Assembly: GCF_029203305.1 (NCBI RefSeq)
Contig: NC_089461.1
Location: 868,001-932,000 of the forward strand
DNA: 64,000 nt
Direction: 5' to 3'
Origin: Yamadazyma tenuis
Taxonomy: Eukaryota; Ascomycota; Pichiomycetes; Serinales; Debaryomycetaceae
Position numbers and translations under genes: made by a program. Each line of letters opens with the position of its first letter. The stretch's first letter is position 1. Below the pieces are notes generated by a model. The model was not told the DNA's origin. It did not search any database and saw only the letters and a program-made list of their open reading frames with translations. Shown piece after piece: positions 19,583 to 30,029 of this stretch.

Positions 19583-21079
19583 ATGTCTACAGGGGATTTG
19601 TTTAAAGTCACTGTCATCAACCACTTGGAAAGTTTGGATGATAACACTCAGTCCCGATTGTATGCGGCACCTGCGACGTGCTTGTCGATATATCGGTTGC
19701 TACCGCCAATGGCCAAGTTTCACATCATGCTGATGCTTTTCTACGAGAAGAACGTAGCCATCAAAGATTTGGAGAAATGGAGTAAACCAAATACCAGACA
19801 CCTCCAGATCGAGTCCTTGGAGAGAATGAGATCCTTACACTTGGTGCAGTTGTCGGAGTCCGGAAAGTATATTCGTTTGCACCCTATCTTCAAAAAGAAC
19901 TTTGCTGATTGTTTGACAGGTAATCAAGCTCCTGATGCATTTGGGAACTTGGACACAACTGTTGAAAAACATACAGTGGACTTAAAGTTCTTGGACACAT
20001 TTGCATCAACAAAATGGGAGACCATTTTGCACTATATGGTGGGGACGGAATTATCTCTGACACCTAGTAGGTCAGTATTGAGATTGTTAAAACTGGGTGG
20101 ATTAATGGAAGGAAATTCTGACTATGCCCAAGAATTAAAGATCACAAACAAAGGGTTTCAATTCTTGTTGCAGGATATTAATGCACAAATATGGACATTA
20201 TTATTGCAGTATTTGGATTTGACTTTGGAGTTGCAAATGGATGCAGTGGATGTTCTTAATTTCATATTTTTGCTTGGATCTCTAGAGCTAGGAAAGAGCT
20301 ACAGTGTTTCTGCCTTGAGTGATACTCAGATTGAAATGCTCTCTGATCTAAGAGATTTTGGATTGGTATATCAGAGATCTGCGACCTCAAACAAGTTTTA
20401 TCCAACTAGATTAGCCACCACTTTGACTTCTGATTCTAATTCTTTACAAACTCCTTCCATGGCCATAGACAAAGCCAACTCGGGTATTGATTCAACCGAC
20501 TCCAAGCAGAGACAAGAATCCATCATCATCGAAACCAACTTTAAAGTGTATTCGTATACCCAAAGTCCTTTGGAAATTGCCATATTAAATTTATTTGTTC
20601 ACCTAAGAACAAGATTTGCTAACATGGTGACCGGCCAAATCACAAGAGAGTCGATAAGGAACGCATTATATAATGGTATAACTGCCGGACAGGTCATTAA
20701 GTTCTTGGAAACTCATGCCCATCCTCAGATGAAAATGCTAGCGCAAGAAAAGCTTGATAAGAAGATAGAGTTTGATGCCAGCAACAACATCAACACTGCT
20801 ACTGGCAAATCTACAGACGCTCCGATGCAACACAAACTTGAAATATTACCTCCCAACGTTGTTGATCAAATTAAGTTGTGGCAGTTGGAGTTGGACAGAA
20901 TTCAAACTTTCGATGGGTATTTGTTCAGAGAATTCAACAACCAAATAGACTATGAGTCCTTGAGGAACTATGCCAGCGAAATCGGTGTGCTTGTTTGGTC
21001 TGACGATAAGAAAAGAACATGTTTTGTGACAAAGGAAGGATTAAAACAAGTTTCTAATTTCTCTAGTAGAAGAAGATAA
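19583..21079 (+). CDS. TFB2: TFIIH core subunit p52
   Basis: A 498-residue protein matching yeast Tfb2 throughout: [19 protein letters not shown] near the N-terminus, [12 protein letters not shown], the [11 protein letters not shown] segment, the [15 protein letters not shown] block, and a C-terminal winged region with LWQLELDRI. In TFIIH it anchors and stimulates the XPB-type translocase Ssl2 and binds Tfb5, for promoter opening and nucleotide-excision repair. The ATG is 94 bp from the RET1 start, so both genes share a short divergent promoter. It ends 66 bp from the RNR stop codon, convergent. Confidence 0.95.
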   Translation: MSTGDLFKVTVINHLESLDDNTQSRLYAAPATCLSIYRLLPPMAKFHIMLMLFYEKNVAIKDLEKWSKPNTRHLQIESLERMRSLHLVQLSESGKYIRLHPIFKKNFADCLTGNQAPDAFGNLDTTVEKHTVDLKFLDTFASTKWETILHYMVGTELSLTPSRSVLRLLKLGGLMEGNSDYAQELKITNKGFQFLLQDINAQIWTLLLQYLDLTLELQMDAVDVLNFIFLLGSLELGKSYSVSALSDTQIEMLSDLRDFGLVYQRSATSNKFYPTRLATTLTSDSNSLQTPSMAIDKANSGIDSTDSKQRQESIIIETNFKVYSYTQSPLEIAILNLFVHLRTRFANMVTGQITRESIRNALYNGITAGQVIKFLETHAHPQMKMLAQEKLDKKIEFDASNNINTATGKSTDAPMQHKLEILPPNVVDQIKLWQLELDRIQTFDGYLFREFNNQIDYESLRNYASEIGVLVWSDDKKRTCFVTKEGLKQVSNFSSRRR

Positions 21080-21145
21080 ATGGAGTATGGGGTATAAGTA
21101 TATACAGTATTACATGGCTTCTATGTACAATTAATAAAACACGCA

Positions 21146-23674
21146 TCAGCCAGAACACGAGTCACAAGGGTTAGAATCGTCGATTTTGCAGTATCGGATA
21201 GTTTCATCGTAAATATCAACGTCATCTTCCTTCTTGGGTGTCATTACCAGTGAAATGGGGGTGATACTCTCATATTTAATTCTTTTGGCTGGTGTGGTTT
21301 CTATAGTTCCACTGGTTTCAACATACCTCTTTCTTCTCAACGGCGAAAGCTCATAAGCAGGGGTGCTGACTTTATCGTTTGTTCGCTCTATTGTAAATTG
21401 AATTGCTCTTGAAGCTGCCTGGGTTCTGAGATAGTACATTCCAGTTTTCAAGCCCAATTTCCAGGAATAAAAGTGACAACTGGTCAACTTGGAGTATGTG
21501 GGGTTCTTCATATAAATGTTCATACTTTGCAGCTGGTCAACAAACCGGCCCCTGTCAGCAGCCATTTCCAAAATCACCTTTTGAGATATTTCCCAAACCG
21601 TCTTGTAAAGCTCTTTTATTTCCACCGGAATCTCAGGAATCCCTTGTACGGACCCCTCAGCCAAAAGGATTTTGTCTTTCAAGTCCTGGTTCCAAAGTCC
21701 CAACTCTATCAAATCATTGATCAAATACTTATTCACTACTTGAAACTCTCCTGAAGTGACCCTCCGGCTGTAGATGTTGGAAGTGAAAGGCTCAAAGCAT
21801 TCGTTGAAGCCCAAGATTTGCGACGTGGATGCCGTTGGCATTGGACCAACCAACAACGAGTTTCTGAGTCCATACACCATCATATTCTCCTTTAAGTCAT
21901 TCCAGTCGTCAAAAAGATCCGAAGGTTTGTGATTCCAAAAATCAAACTGAAGCATTCCTTGGGAAGCAGGAGAGCCTTTGAATGTTTCGTATGCTCCATG
22001 CTTTTTAGCCAATTCGATTGACCCTTCAACAGCAGCGTGGTAGATGGTTTCAAAAATCTGGATATTTAACTTCTTGGCTTCTTTTGATTCAAATGGTATT
22101 CTCAAAAGGGCAAAAACATCAGCAAGTCCTTGGACTCCAATAGCTATTGGTCTATGTTTTCGGTTCGAGGTTTCAGCACCTTCATCAGGATACCTCGTTA
22201 TATCTACAATTTTGTCCAAGTTCTTTCCAAGAACTTTTGTCACCTCATGAAGTTTCATGAAATTGAAGGAGATGCTGTCTTTATCTTCGTTAACGAAAGA
22301 TGGTAAGGCCAAAGACCCAAGATTGCACACAGCGGTTTCTTCTTTGGAAGAATACTCCACAATCTCACAACAAAGATTCGAAGATTTAATGGTCCCCAAG
22401 TTCTTCTGGTTAGACTTCGTGTTGCATGCATCTTTATACATCATATATGGGCCACCAGTTTCCGTTTGTGATTCAAGAATACTTTGCCATAATTTTTGGG
22501 CTTTGACCACTCGAACCGCATCACCGGCTCTTTCATACTTCTCGTACAACGCCTTAAACTCGTCACCATAGCAATCAGATAGCCCAGGACTCACATCAGG
22601 ACTGAATAAGCACCAGTCCTCATCATCCTTTACCTTTTGCATGAACAAGTCTGGAATCCAGAGCCCATAAAACAAATCCCTAGCTCTCAATTCTTCTTTT
22701 CCATAGTTTTTTCTCAAGTCAAGTACTTCAAACACATCGGTATGCCAAGGTTCAAGGAAGACTGCAAACGCACCTGGACGCTTGTTGCCTCCTTGGTCAA
22801 CGTATCTGGCTGTGTCGTTGAACACTCTCAACATTGGCACCAATCCAGAGGATTTCCCACCCGAAGTGGACACTAGCGAACCTCTAGCTCTAACATTGTG
22901 AATGTGCAAGCCAATACCACCCGACGCTTTGGAAATCAATGCGGCTTTGTGCAACGTCTTGTAGATTCCATCGATCGAGTCATCCTCCATCGCGAGCAAG
23001 AAGCAAGAACTTAAGAAGTTATAGTCGGTGCCAGCACTGAACAACGTAGGCGATGCGTGCATAATGTACTTTTTGGACATCAAGTTGTACGTTTCAATCG
23101 CATCTTCCACATCTCCGCCATGGATACCCAAAGCAACTCTCATGAAAAGATATTGAGGAGTCTCAGTGGGGATTTCGTTCACCTTAATCAAGTAGGATCT
23201 TTCTAGAGTCTTGATTCCAAAGTAAGAAATTGTGAGGTCCCGCTCACTTTCCACTGCCGTGTCCAAGACATCCCTATTTTTCATCGCCACGTCGTACACC
23301 TGTTTGCTAACAGAAGGAGTATGTTTGTTGGTCTTGGGATGATAGTTGTAGTATAATTTCAGCATAGAATCACTGAATGAGTTTGATACCATCTTCTGAA
23401 GTTTGACAGCCTCAACACGCCCGGCCAACAAAGAATAGTCTGGGTGGCTGGTTGTTCTTGCAGCCAACAGCTCTGCCGTGTACTCAAGGAGTTCATTAAC
23501 TGTAGTCTTATCGGCCATTGACAACGCAATCTTATCTAATATCTCATCTAAATCCGATAGCTCCAACCTGAGGCCCCGTTGAAGCCATTTGAGCATCTTC
23601 TGAAGCTTATGCTTCAGAAAAGGAGTCTCTGACCCGTCCCTTTTAACTATAGTAGTACTTAGGTTTGTCATCAT
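21146..23674 (-). CDS. RNR1: Ribonucleotide reductase large subunit (class Ia R1), divergent copy
   Basis: An 842-residue R1 protein. Substrate and radical residues are intact: Cys224 (LSSCF), Cys450 (TAVCNL), Asn433, Cys435 and Glu437 (NLCCE), the paired tyrosines in GMYYLRT, and a C-terminal CDSC pair (Cys837, Cys840) that would re-reduce the active site. The N-terminal ATP-cone begins IVKRDG but then departs from the usual R1 sequence, and the C-terminal linker of about 90 residues is unfamiliar. It is shorter than S. cerevisiae Rnr1 (888) and Rnr3 (869). It makes dNDPs with the Rnr2/Rnr4-type small subunit. I cannot tell whether it corresponds to RNR1 or to a second copy such as RNR3, so the symbol means the family. 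Confidence 0.85.
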   Translation of the reverse strand: MMTNLSTTIVKRDGSETPFLKHKLQKMLKWLQRGLRLELSDLDEILDKIALSMADKTTVNELLEYTAELLAARTTSHPDYSLLAGRVEAVKLQKMVSNSFSDSMLKLYYNYHPKTNKHTPSVSKQVYDVAMKNRDVLDTAVESERDLTISYFGIKTLERSYLIKVNEIPTETPQYLFMRVALGIHGGDVEDAIETYNLMSKKYIMHASPTLFSAGTDYNFLSSCFLLAMEDDSIDGIYKTLHKAALISKASGGIGLHIHNVRARGSLVSTSGGKSSGLVPMLRVFNDTARYVDQGGNKRPGAFAVFLEPWHTDVFEVLDLRKNYGKEELRARDLFYGLWIPDLFMQKVKDDEDWCLFSPDVSPGLSDCYGDEFKALYEKYERAGDAVRVVKAQKLWQSILESQTETGGPYMMYKDACNTKSNQKNLGTIKSSNLCCEIVEYSSKEETAVCNLGSLALPSFVNEDKDSISFNFMKLHEVTKVLGKNLDKIVDITRYPDEGAETSNRKHRPIAIGVQGLADVFALLRIPFESKEAKKLNIQIFETIYHAAVEGSIELAKKHGAYETFKGSPASQGMLQFDFWNHKPSDLFDDWNDLKENMMVYGLRNSLLVGPMPTASTSQILGFNECFEPFTSNIYSRRVTSGEFQVVNKYLINDLIELGLWNQDLKDKILLAEGSVQGIPEIPVEIKELYKTVWEISQKVILEMAADRGRFVDQLQSMNIYMKNPTYSKLTSCHFYSWKLGLKTGMYYLRTQAASRAIQFTIERTNDKVSTPAYELSPLRRKRYVETSGTIETTPAKRIKYESITPISLVMTPKKEDDVDIYDETIRYCKIDDSNPCDSCSG

Positions 23675-23742
23675 TAATTAGGCTCAGTTGCATGTGTCGC
23701 GAGAAATGGAACTTTCAATATCTCGAAACTTTTCTAGTCACC

Positions 23743-24735
23743 ATGTTTCTAACCAGATCGGTTCCCACATGGGTACCACGGGGATTTAGAAGCCTCGTAT
23801 ATAGTGCGGTTCTACTGGATAGCAGGAGATCAGTGCCCCGAGCAAAGCCAGACAGGTCTGAATCCAAAAATCGATTTGCCAACCGGTTTTCCAACGAGAT
23901 GAGACCAAAGTTCCACTCTCCAGAAAGAAAACCACCCAGATTTAAACTCGATGGATTTACCCCCAAAGCCCAGAGTGCTCTCAATTCTGTTATAGAGAAG
24001 GTCAAGAACGACAACCCTAGTATGAAGGTCAAACTTGTGAATAAAGGAAAACTTCAAGAAAGGCATCTCGCCGATATCATCAACGTATTGGATTCTCAAA
24101 CAGAGGGAATCCAGCTAGTTCCAAATAATGATAACCAGTTTCTCATAAAGCACGTCACCGTGCAAGACATGATAAAAGGGTACACGAACGAGTTGGCAAA
24201 GGATATGGAACAAATGCTTTTAAGTAAGGGTAATGTTACTGTTTCTAGAGTCTTAAGACTGAGAGATAAAGCCGACAAAAAGAAATCTTCTGCCAAAACT
24301 GTTTCATTGAAGTGGAGCATCAGCTTAGGCGACTTACGTCTACAGAAGAAAGCCGAAATTGAGAGGAGAATCAGCAAAGGTGAACGGTTCCTGATCCATG
24401 TTCATGGTAAAAAGAGACCTGATCCCGAAAATCCTGATCACTTCACTGAATTCGACGCTAATTTGGATCCTTTTGAGCTCAAGAGACGCCAGGTGGTTGT
24501 AGACGAACTCCAAGGTTTGCTAGAGCAAACAGAAACCAAGTTTGAACGGAAGGGTGGTCTCAAGGGACTTTTGATGTTAACCTGTATACCTAAAGACGTT
24601 CCCACTACAACTGCTAAACCTTCAGATAAGAAGCAAAAACCGGTAGAGAAAAAGAAGAAAGAAGAGCCCGAAAAGGCCCCAAAGGTGGAAGAGGAGGATT
24701 TGGATGCATTATATCTGTTTAAAATTGAAAACTAA
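23743..24735 (+). CDS. AIM23: Mitochondrial translation initiation factor 3
   Basis: About 330 residues. The N-terminus (MFLTRSVP, then several Arg and no early acidic residue) is a mitochondrial presequence. A central IF3-like domain starts near KVKLVNKGKLQERHLADII and includes KHVTVQDMIKGY, and the tail is Lys/Glu/Pro-rich. Fungal Aim23 is the mitochondrial IF3 that keeps translation of the mtDNA-encoded subunits balanced. An upstream in-frame ATG at 23692 would add 17 residues and leave only 17 bp to the divergent RNR start. I prefer 23743 because it opens directly on a presequence. The longest frame begins at a TTG inside the RNR start region. Confidence 0.8.
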   Translation: MFLTRSVPTWVPRGFRSLVYSAVLLDSRRSVPRAKPDRSESKNRFANRFSNEMRPKFHSPERKPPRFKLDGFTPKAQSALNSVIEKVKNDNPSMKVKLVNKGKLQERHLADIINVLDSQTEGIQLVPNNDNQFLIKHVTVQDMIKGYTNELAKDMEQMLLSKGNVTVSRVLRLRDKADKKKSSAKTVSLKWSISLGDLRLQKKAEIERRISKGERFLIHVHGKKRPDPENPDHFTEFDANLDPFELKRRQVVVDELQGLLEQTETKFERKGGLKGLLMLTCIPKDVPTTTAKPSDKKQKPVEKKKKEEPEKAPKVEEEDLDALYLFKIEN

Positions 24736-24808
24736 TAGTGCACACTTGTAGATAGTAACCCAATATTTGTACATTAAGAAGAAATAAATAAACCAGCAAT
24801 GATCATAA

Positions 24809-26377
24809 TCAGACTATACTGCCGTAGTTGGTGGAGTGACCACCTCTTTGTATGCTTCTCCCTCTCTCCACCAGTGACTTTCTATGTTCTCGTAATTTTT
24901 TCACTTTATAGCCATACCGATGACTGTCAATTACATTGTCCACCACTGGATAGTTGATGAGACGCTTGATCTCCGATTGATCTAGGCGGTAGTTGTTGAT
25001 CTCCTGGTACGCAGCATGATATAAAGCTTCATCATCATCTAGCATTTCGTTGTCGTAATTAAACTCGTCGTTATTGAGAGACGCAGCAATCGAGAAGCTG
25101 CCGAGTTCTTCGGTTGGTGATAGTTCAGGAGACAGTTCAGGCGATGCCAAATTCTTTGGAGAGTTCGATACTATACCTAGGGTGGAAGTACCAAAAGAGT
25201 TGATGGAAGGAGCGCCTAGGATTTCGTCTCCAATAGTGGCATTTTCCACTATCGATCGGTTGTCCACAGATAGTGGTAGCCAGTACTTCTGTTTACCATC
25301 ATAATGATATCTGAGTCCCTGGTTGATTTTCTTCATCCGAGCCTTGGAGCTAGGATGGTGAATTAGGGCATTTACCGAGTCGAATGTCTTGAAGTCCTTG
25401 TAATAATCCCCGTAGTATGTGAGTTTGAAGTCTTGGATCAAGTCCTTGATCCCCACCATATCTCGCACCGCATGGTAGAAGCTTAACCTGCTGTTGGGAA
25501 TATATTCCAAAGTAAAAGGTTTATAAGAAAATGATAACCAATGGCCTATTGCAAAGGCTATAAGCTCCACACACAAAAGAGCATTCTGAATAGATATACC
25601 GATATTGGAATTGTTTTTAGACGTATCTCCAGATCCCGGCAATACGTGAAAATAGTTCAAAATTGCCAACAACACTCCTTGCCAATACGAAGCAAAGATA
25701 ATAAGCTTAACACATAAAAACTTCCCCACCGGATTGAAAGGCTTCAAATCATCCCACAAGATTTTCCAAAATATCGCCAAACAGTACAACGACACACTGA
25801 CACTGAGATTGTAAAGCACCATCAACCAAAGATATATGGACTCGGCCCCCATATTGTTGACATTATAGACTCCAAGCAATTCGGTGAACATGGTCCCCAA
25901 ACATATTAACGGCTTCAACCACACATACTGTAAAATCCCTCTCTTGATGACAAGAAATGACGTCGAGTCAGAGATGTCGATGGGAGGAAAGATGTATTTC
26001 AAACTGCCGGGATGGTCCACTGGTTTCCTGCCACTGGTCGTAATAATGATACTTCTCTCACCTCCAAGCATATCTGTGAGCAAGGAGAAGAACGTATATA
26101 TCACAAATGCCTCGTAGATTTCTCTGACCGGTTCCAACACCAACCGGTTGATCTTGGACTCGGAGTCTACCAACATCGAGTAGCACGAAAGTGCAAACAA
26201 TGGCACAATCAATTGGATTCTGATCATTAGTCTTTGTTGGAACGGTTTGCGATAGTTCAAAAGATGGAGCAATATGGACATAAAGATAATCACTGTTGCC
26301 GCTATACACGAATAGAATGAAACGGTAGTTACCCAGCAGGGTAGCGTGAATTCTTCACTCGATATTTTCCCGCTCAT
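24809..26377 (-). CDS. TMEM184/DUF300 multipass membrane protein (Hfl1-like)
   Basis: A 522-residue protein with about seven hydrophobic helices over residues 15-325 and a long hydrophilic, acidic C-terminal tail. The pattern (short lumenal N-terminus, RIQLIVPLFALSCYSM, YEAFVIYTFFSLL, GGERS, LKPFNPVGKFLCVKLIIFASYWQG) is that of the TMEM184/Ost-alpha family. The fungal relatives are S. cerevisiae YKR051W and S. pombe Hfl1, a vacuolar membrane protein that recruits unlipidated Atg8. The start is the ATG at 26375-26377 (MSGKISSEE); the frame extends 33 bases upstream only from TTG. The Atg8-binding role is by analogy. Confidence 0.85.
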   Translation of the reverse strand: MSGKISSEEFTLPCWVTTVSFYSCIAATVIIFMSILLHLLNYRKPFQQRLMIRIQLIVPLFALSCYSMLVDSESKINRLVLEPVREIYEAFVIYTFFSLLTDMLGGERSIIITTSGRKPVDHPGSLKYIFPPIDISDSTSFLVIKRGILQYVWLKPLICLGTMFTELLGVYNVNNMGAESIYLWLMVLYNLSVSVSLYCLAIFWKILWDDLKPFNPVGKFLCVKLIIFASYWQGVLLAILNYFHVLPGSGDTSKNNSNIGISIQNALLCVELIAFAIGHWLSFSYKPFTLEYIPNSRLSFYHAVRDMVGIKDLIQDFKLTYYGDYYKDFKTFDSVNALIHHPSSKARMKKINQGLRYHYDGKQKYWLPLSVDNRSIVENATIGDEILGAPSINSFGTSTLGIVSNSPKNLASPELSPELSPTEELGSFSIAASLNNDEFNYDNEMLDDDEALYHAAYQEINNYRLDQSEIKRLINYPVVDNVIDSHRYGYKVKKLREHRKSLVERGRSIQRGGHSTNYGSIV

Positions 26378-26913
26378 GACGGATATATTCTGTTTTGCTT
26401 GTAGTAACAATTAGTGTGATATAAATGCGAGCAAGTATTTACAAACCTAAAAAAATAGTGTGACGAGAAGATGAGTAGCCGGTTTTTATGGAAGCATACA
26501 ATTTTTGAGCAAAGAAAGGGAGTTGATGAGGGGAAAGCATGAATGAAGTGATATGGTTTCAGGTGTAGCAAAATACTACTAGGGTGATAAACTTATGAAT
26601 TTGTATTGGTGAAAGCACAGCTTTAAGTGAATCACCTGGGGAAAGGACCGATAAGAAACTTCCCGATATCGGAAAACCGTCAGAAAACCTTTAAAGCTTA
26701 CCAGAAAAAGCTTTTACACACATACAGTTATCCGACCAAATGGATGACTGCAATCTCCTCGGGGGTATGTCCCTTATTCATTATTCTCTTCAGTTCTGAC
26801 CCATACACCCACCGAAGTTCTGACCCTACCCATCTTCGCCAAATGGCTGCGAAAACTAGAGACACCTCTATTAATGCAAATAAATAAATCTATAAATTCC
26901 TATAAAACCAGGG
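26378..26913. other. Intergenic region, Hfl1-like promoter and NAR1 3' flank
   Basis: No ATG-started gene is convincing. The one open frame (26627-26887) begins with GTG and has no recognisable composition. An 11-bp direct repeat, AGTTCTGACCC, occurs at 26792-26802 and 26816-26826. Nothing else stands out. Confidence 0.5.
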
Positions 26914-28512
26914 CTACCACTTGGCACCCAATAGAATGGCATTGGGATCAGTTGGCTTTTCAACTTCTTTGAACCATGTTCTGAACAATCGGGACTCGGG
27001 CATGTCGAACTTGCTGGTGAATGCTTGACTCCAGCTGATCAAGTCAGGCACTATGGAAGCAAGAACACCTTCAGAGTCTAAAGAAAGCAAAGGGATCAAC
27101 TGATAGTTTTCCACTGCCTTCAAAAGCCAGTCCTTCTCTAACATGTCCTCGGGGTGGCTGATTTGACCTCCTCCATTGATACACCCATTGGGACAAGCCA
27201 TCACTTCAACATAGTCGCATTTTGAAGCGTCTGCCAACTCTTCTTGAATTGAGCCCTCACCACTGGGTTTCAGCATTCTCGCTCTCCGTCTGGCTACTAA
27301 CGGGTTGACCTTGGCGGTGGCCTTCTGGGGAGCACTTGGTTTAAACCTCCTCACGAGATTCTGAATATTTCTGAACCCGTTCACAATAGCTGCACTTGCA
27401 ACCTTCTCATCATTATACATGAGCCTGAGCTCGTAAATGTCTGTATTTTTACCGTAGATGGTTTTGATGGAGAAGTTGTCCTCCACGAGTTCGGGGGATT
27501 TCGTCATCAAGTGGTTTTTCATAATCGTCAAATAGTTGTGAGAGTATCCACCGGAAGCGGATCCAGAGTCATTGGACCATGCGTACTCCACCAACGGCCA
27601 GTTCACAGGGGCAACTTGCTTGTAGATCTCCTGGATAGAGACCCGAGAATGTATCACATCATTCACATCATCGGGAATCAACTTGAACGTGTCCGGGTGT
27701 TGGTCCAATAATGTCACCAATTCTTTTGCAGTCAAAACACAATCCACGTCTTTGTATGTGGACTCCTCTTCACCCTTCTCGGGACGAGCACTCTCAAGCT
27801 TCTTGTCAAAACATGGCATTATCGATAAATGGTAGATGTTACTCTTGTCAGTACCCAACTGCTCTGCCATTATGTTCTTCAACAAACAACCAGTTATTTG
27901 CTGAGGTGACTTGATGTCAGACATCTTGGGCAAAATATATGGATGGGTCTTCTCAGCGTATAAGACCCACCCGGGGCACACAGATGACAACAAGGGACCT
28001 TCGAAGTTTGACTCCTTTTTGTGGATGATGTTGTAGGATTCGCTGATTAAAGATAGTTTTCTGCCCAAAGATGTACCAACCACCGCTTGGAAGCCCATCT
28101 GATTGACAAATAAGTTGATGAGAAGCCTGTCGGCTTGCTCCACTGTCACGCCTAGGGCGGTGGCCAACGAGGCTCGAGACTGGTGAGATACACTTGCAAC
28201 AAAATGGGTATTAGTGTCACGCTGATTTAATGCTTTCAACAACTCCTGGTGGGAATGTTGCGCCACCAAAATCTCTTCGGCGGAAGTAATACACCCCGAG
28301 CACGCCAAGCAGTCTGCAAGCGAAATCTGGGCTGGCGAAAGGTTTGACGTAGATCCATCGATCTTTGACACCTCTAAAGGGTCTCCATCCATTCCGATTT
28401 GCACTTCAACCTCGCCGTTGTTGGGGTTCTCTTTCTGGGTAGGGGGCTTTATACACGCAGCCCCGGGCGTTATGAAGTCGTTCAAGTCATCTGCTGATAG
28501 TATGGCACTCAT
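26914..28512 (-). CDS. NAR1: Cytosolic iron-sulfur protein assembly factor, hydrogenase-like
   Basis: A 532-residue Fe-only-hydrogenase-like protein. The N-terminal [4Fe-4S] ligands are Cys20 and the CLACSGC trio (Cys68, 71, 74). The H-cluster-like ligands include the cysteines in SVCPGW, IMPCFDKK and MACPNGCINGGGQ. It lacks the bacterial-type ferredoxin N-terminus, as Nar1/NARFL proteins do. Nar1 passes Fe-S clusters from the Nbp35-Cfd1 scaffold to the Cia1-targeting complex for cytosolic and nuclear targets such as DNA polymerases and Rli1. The ATG at 28510-28512 is the first in frame. Confidence 0.95.
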   Translation of the reverse strand: MSAILSADDLNDFITPGAACIKPPTQKENPNNGEVEVQIGMDGDPLEVSKIDGSTSNLSPAQISLADCLACSGCITSAEEILVAQHSHQELLKALNQRDTNTHFVASVSHQSRASLATALGVTVEQADRLLINLFVNQMGFQAVVGTSLGRKLSLISESYNIIHKKESNFEGPLLSSVCPGWVLYAEKTHPYILPKMSDIKSPQQITGCLLKNIMAEQLGTDKSNIYHLSIMPCFDKKLESARPEKGEEESTYKDVDCVLTAKELVTLLDQHPDTFKLIPDDVNDVIHSRVSIQEIYKQVAPVNWPLVEYAWSNDSGSASGGYSHNYLTIMKNHLMTKSPELVEDNFSIKTIYGKNTDIYELRLMYNDEKVASAAIVNGFRNIQNLVRRFKPSAPQKATAKVNPLVARRRARMLKPSGEGSIQEELADASKCDYVEVMACPNGCINGGGQISHPEDMLEKDWLLKAVENYQLIPLLSLDSEGVLASIVPDLISWSQAFTSKFDMPESRLFRTWFKEVEKPTDPNAILLGAKW

Positions 28513-28673
28513 GATCCGAAGGTGAAAAAGAAAAACACTAGCAATAGATGAGATTAAAACTTCTGACTAATAAATCGCGACACATTACCAAGCTGATGAT
28601 TATCTCAATTTTTTTCTTCTACAAAAAAACTACTCGCGCATTGGCTGCAAACTATGGTCTATTGTTAAACTCG

Positions 28674-30029
28674 TTATGCCAGTACCGTCTCGTCATCAGA
28701 GAGCTCGCTAAGCTCAAAATTGTCGACCTCATTGGGGTCCACGCTGTGATAGTCGCTCGTATGCACATGGAGCTCCCCATCCTCGTCGTACCCTTCTAGT
28801 CTCAAGTACAACTGAATCACAAGCAACATCCAAAGGCAGATCGTAAACCCGGCAGCCACCACCACCAACACATAGGCGGCGTATGTGGACCCCAAATCAT
28901 GGACCAAGATCAACTGCTCTTCGGTGGCCCCCATGAACAACAACCCAGACAACACAAGACACAATGGGGGGAGATACTGGAATGAGACAATGTCACCGTT
29001 TTCTCCAAAGTACTTGTCTTTCAACACAAACAGAATCTCGATGAGCCGCGTGAGCCCAGCACTCATCAACACCAACCCGAACATCGCATGGACTTTGGTC
29101 GAGATCTCCAACTTCTGGTGATGCTGCGACATTGACCACCCGGTATACACCAACAAGAGAGCGGGAATAAACGACCTCTGCTTCTTTCTAGACAACCAAA
29201 TCCCAAGAAATCCCCCACATGCCCAGATGATCCCCATCGACGTATGGTCGTAGTCTCCCATCCCCCATGGCTCCTTACCCCATCTGTGTTCAGTAAAGGT
29301 GTTGACGATTCCCCATGCGCACATCATCACCGAGTCGTAGAATTCCTGCGGCCGTCCGTGCTCTCTCTTCCGCAACCATGGCACTACCAACACCACCAAC
29401 AACAAAAACCCGTACGCGATGAACGACGACCCCATTATCCCATGTGCAATGCACTGGCCGGTGTGTTTGCCATAACAGAATCCAAACATCGAAACCGGGG
29501 CAATCGACACCCTGACCCACCCGGTCAACACACACATGAACGATAACACCTTATACACCTTCAACGTGAAGCCAGGAGACGACTGCTTCTTGGACGCCAA
29601 GTGTGGGTAGAACTTATTAATGACGATGTTCGAGCCGTTGAGCACGGTACCGATGAAAACTGTCAACCCCAATAAACCACTCAAAAAGAACGAGGTACCA
29701 GTAGAGGTTTTGTTTTCGTGGTCGTTGGTGTTGTCCGGGAAACTCAAGCAGAGAAATTCGAACACCGAGTAGGCTGTCAGTACCAACTGCATCACGACCG
29801 ACCAGCGGACCCGGTTAGCTGAAGCAAAAGCAGAAGCAATTGACGGTAAGATCAATAATACCACCAAAGTCACGATCCAGTGGAACGACTTGGATCCTGC
29901 GTTCTTGGGGTGGAACTCCTTGGGGCCATCCATGCCCATGTCCATGTCCAGATGAGCATGGTCGTGGTCGTCCGCAGTGGCCAATGCCGCCATTGCTATA
30001 AGTGTACCAATATACCTGATGGATTGCAT
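28674..30029 (-). CDS. YTP1: Ytp1-type multipass membrane protein
   Basis: A 451-residue protein with a cleavable signal peptide (MQSIRYIGTLIAMAALATA), a His/Asp-rich lumenal segment (DDHDHAHLDMDMGMD) and around ten hydrophobic helices. The segments CAWGIVNTFTEHRWG and MGDYDHTSMGIIWACGG match fungal Ytp1 proteins (DUF2427 plus Ytp1 domain). Function is not established; the His/Met-rich head could bind metal ions, which is speculation. The start is the ATG at 30027-30029. The frame continues upstream to a TTG, and the chosen Met begins a clear signal peptide. The gene is divergent from KEX2. Confidence 0.85.
   Translation of the reverse strand: MQSIRYIGTLIAMAALATADDHDHAHLDMDMGMDGPKEFHPKNAGSKSFHWIVTLVVLLILPSIASAFASANRVRWSVVMQLVLTAYSVFEFLCLSFPDNTNDHENKTSTGTSFFLSGLLGLTVFIGTVLNGSNIVINKFYPHLASKKQSSPGFTLKVYKVLSFMCVLTGWVRVSIAPVSMFGFCYGKHTGQCIAHGIMGSSFIAYGFLLLVVLVVPWLRKREHGRPQEFYDSVMMCAWGIVNTFTEHRWGKEPWGMGDYDHTSMGIIWACGGFLGIWLSRKKQRSFIPALLLVYTGWSMSQHHQKLEISTKVHAMFGLVLMSAGLTRLIEILFVLKDKYFGENGDIVSFQYLPPLCLVLSGLLFMGATEEQLILVHDLGSTYAAYVLVVVAAGFTICLWMLLVIQLYLRLEGYDEDGELHVHTSDYHSVDPNEVDNFELSELSDDETVLA

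Noticed and set aside
19489..19647. Longer RET1 N-terminus (starts at 19530 or 19647)
   Set aside because: It would overlap the TFB2 coding region or the PAC-like promoter motif, and Ret1 homology begins just after the Met at 19488.
26627..26887. 86-residue open frame upstream of the Hfl1-like gene
   Set aside because: It begins with GTG, and the composition is that of chance frames in AT-rich DNA.
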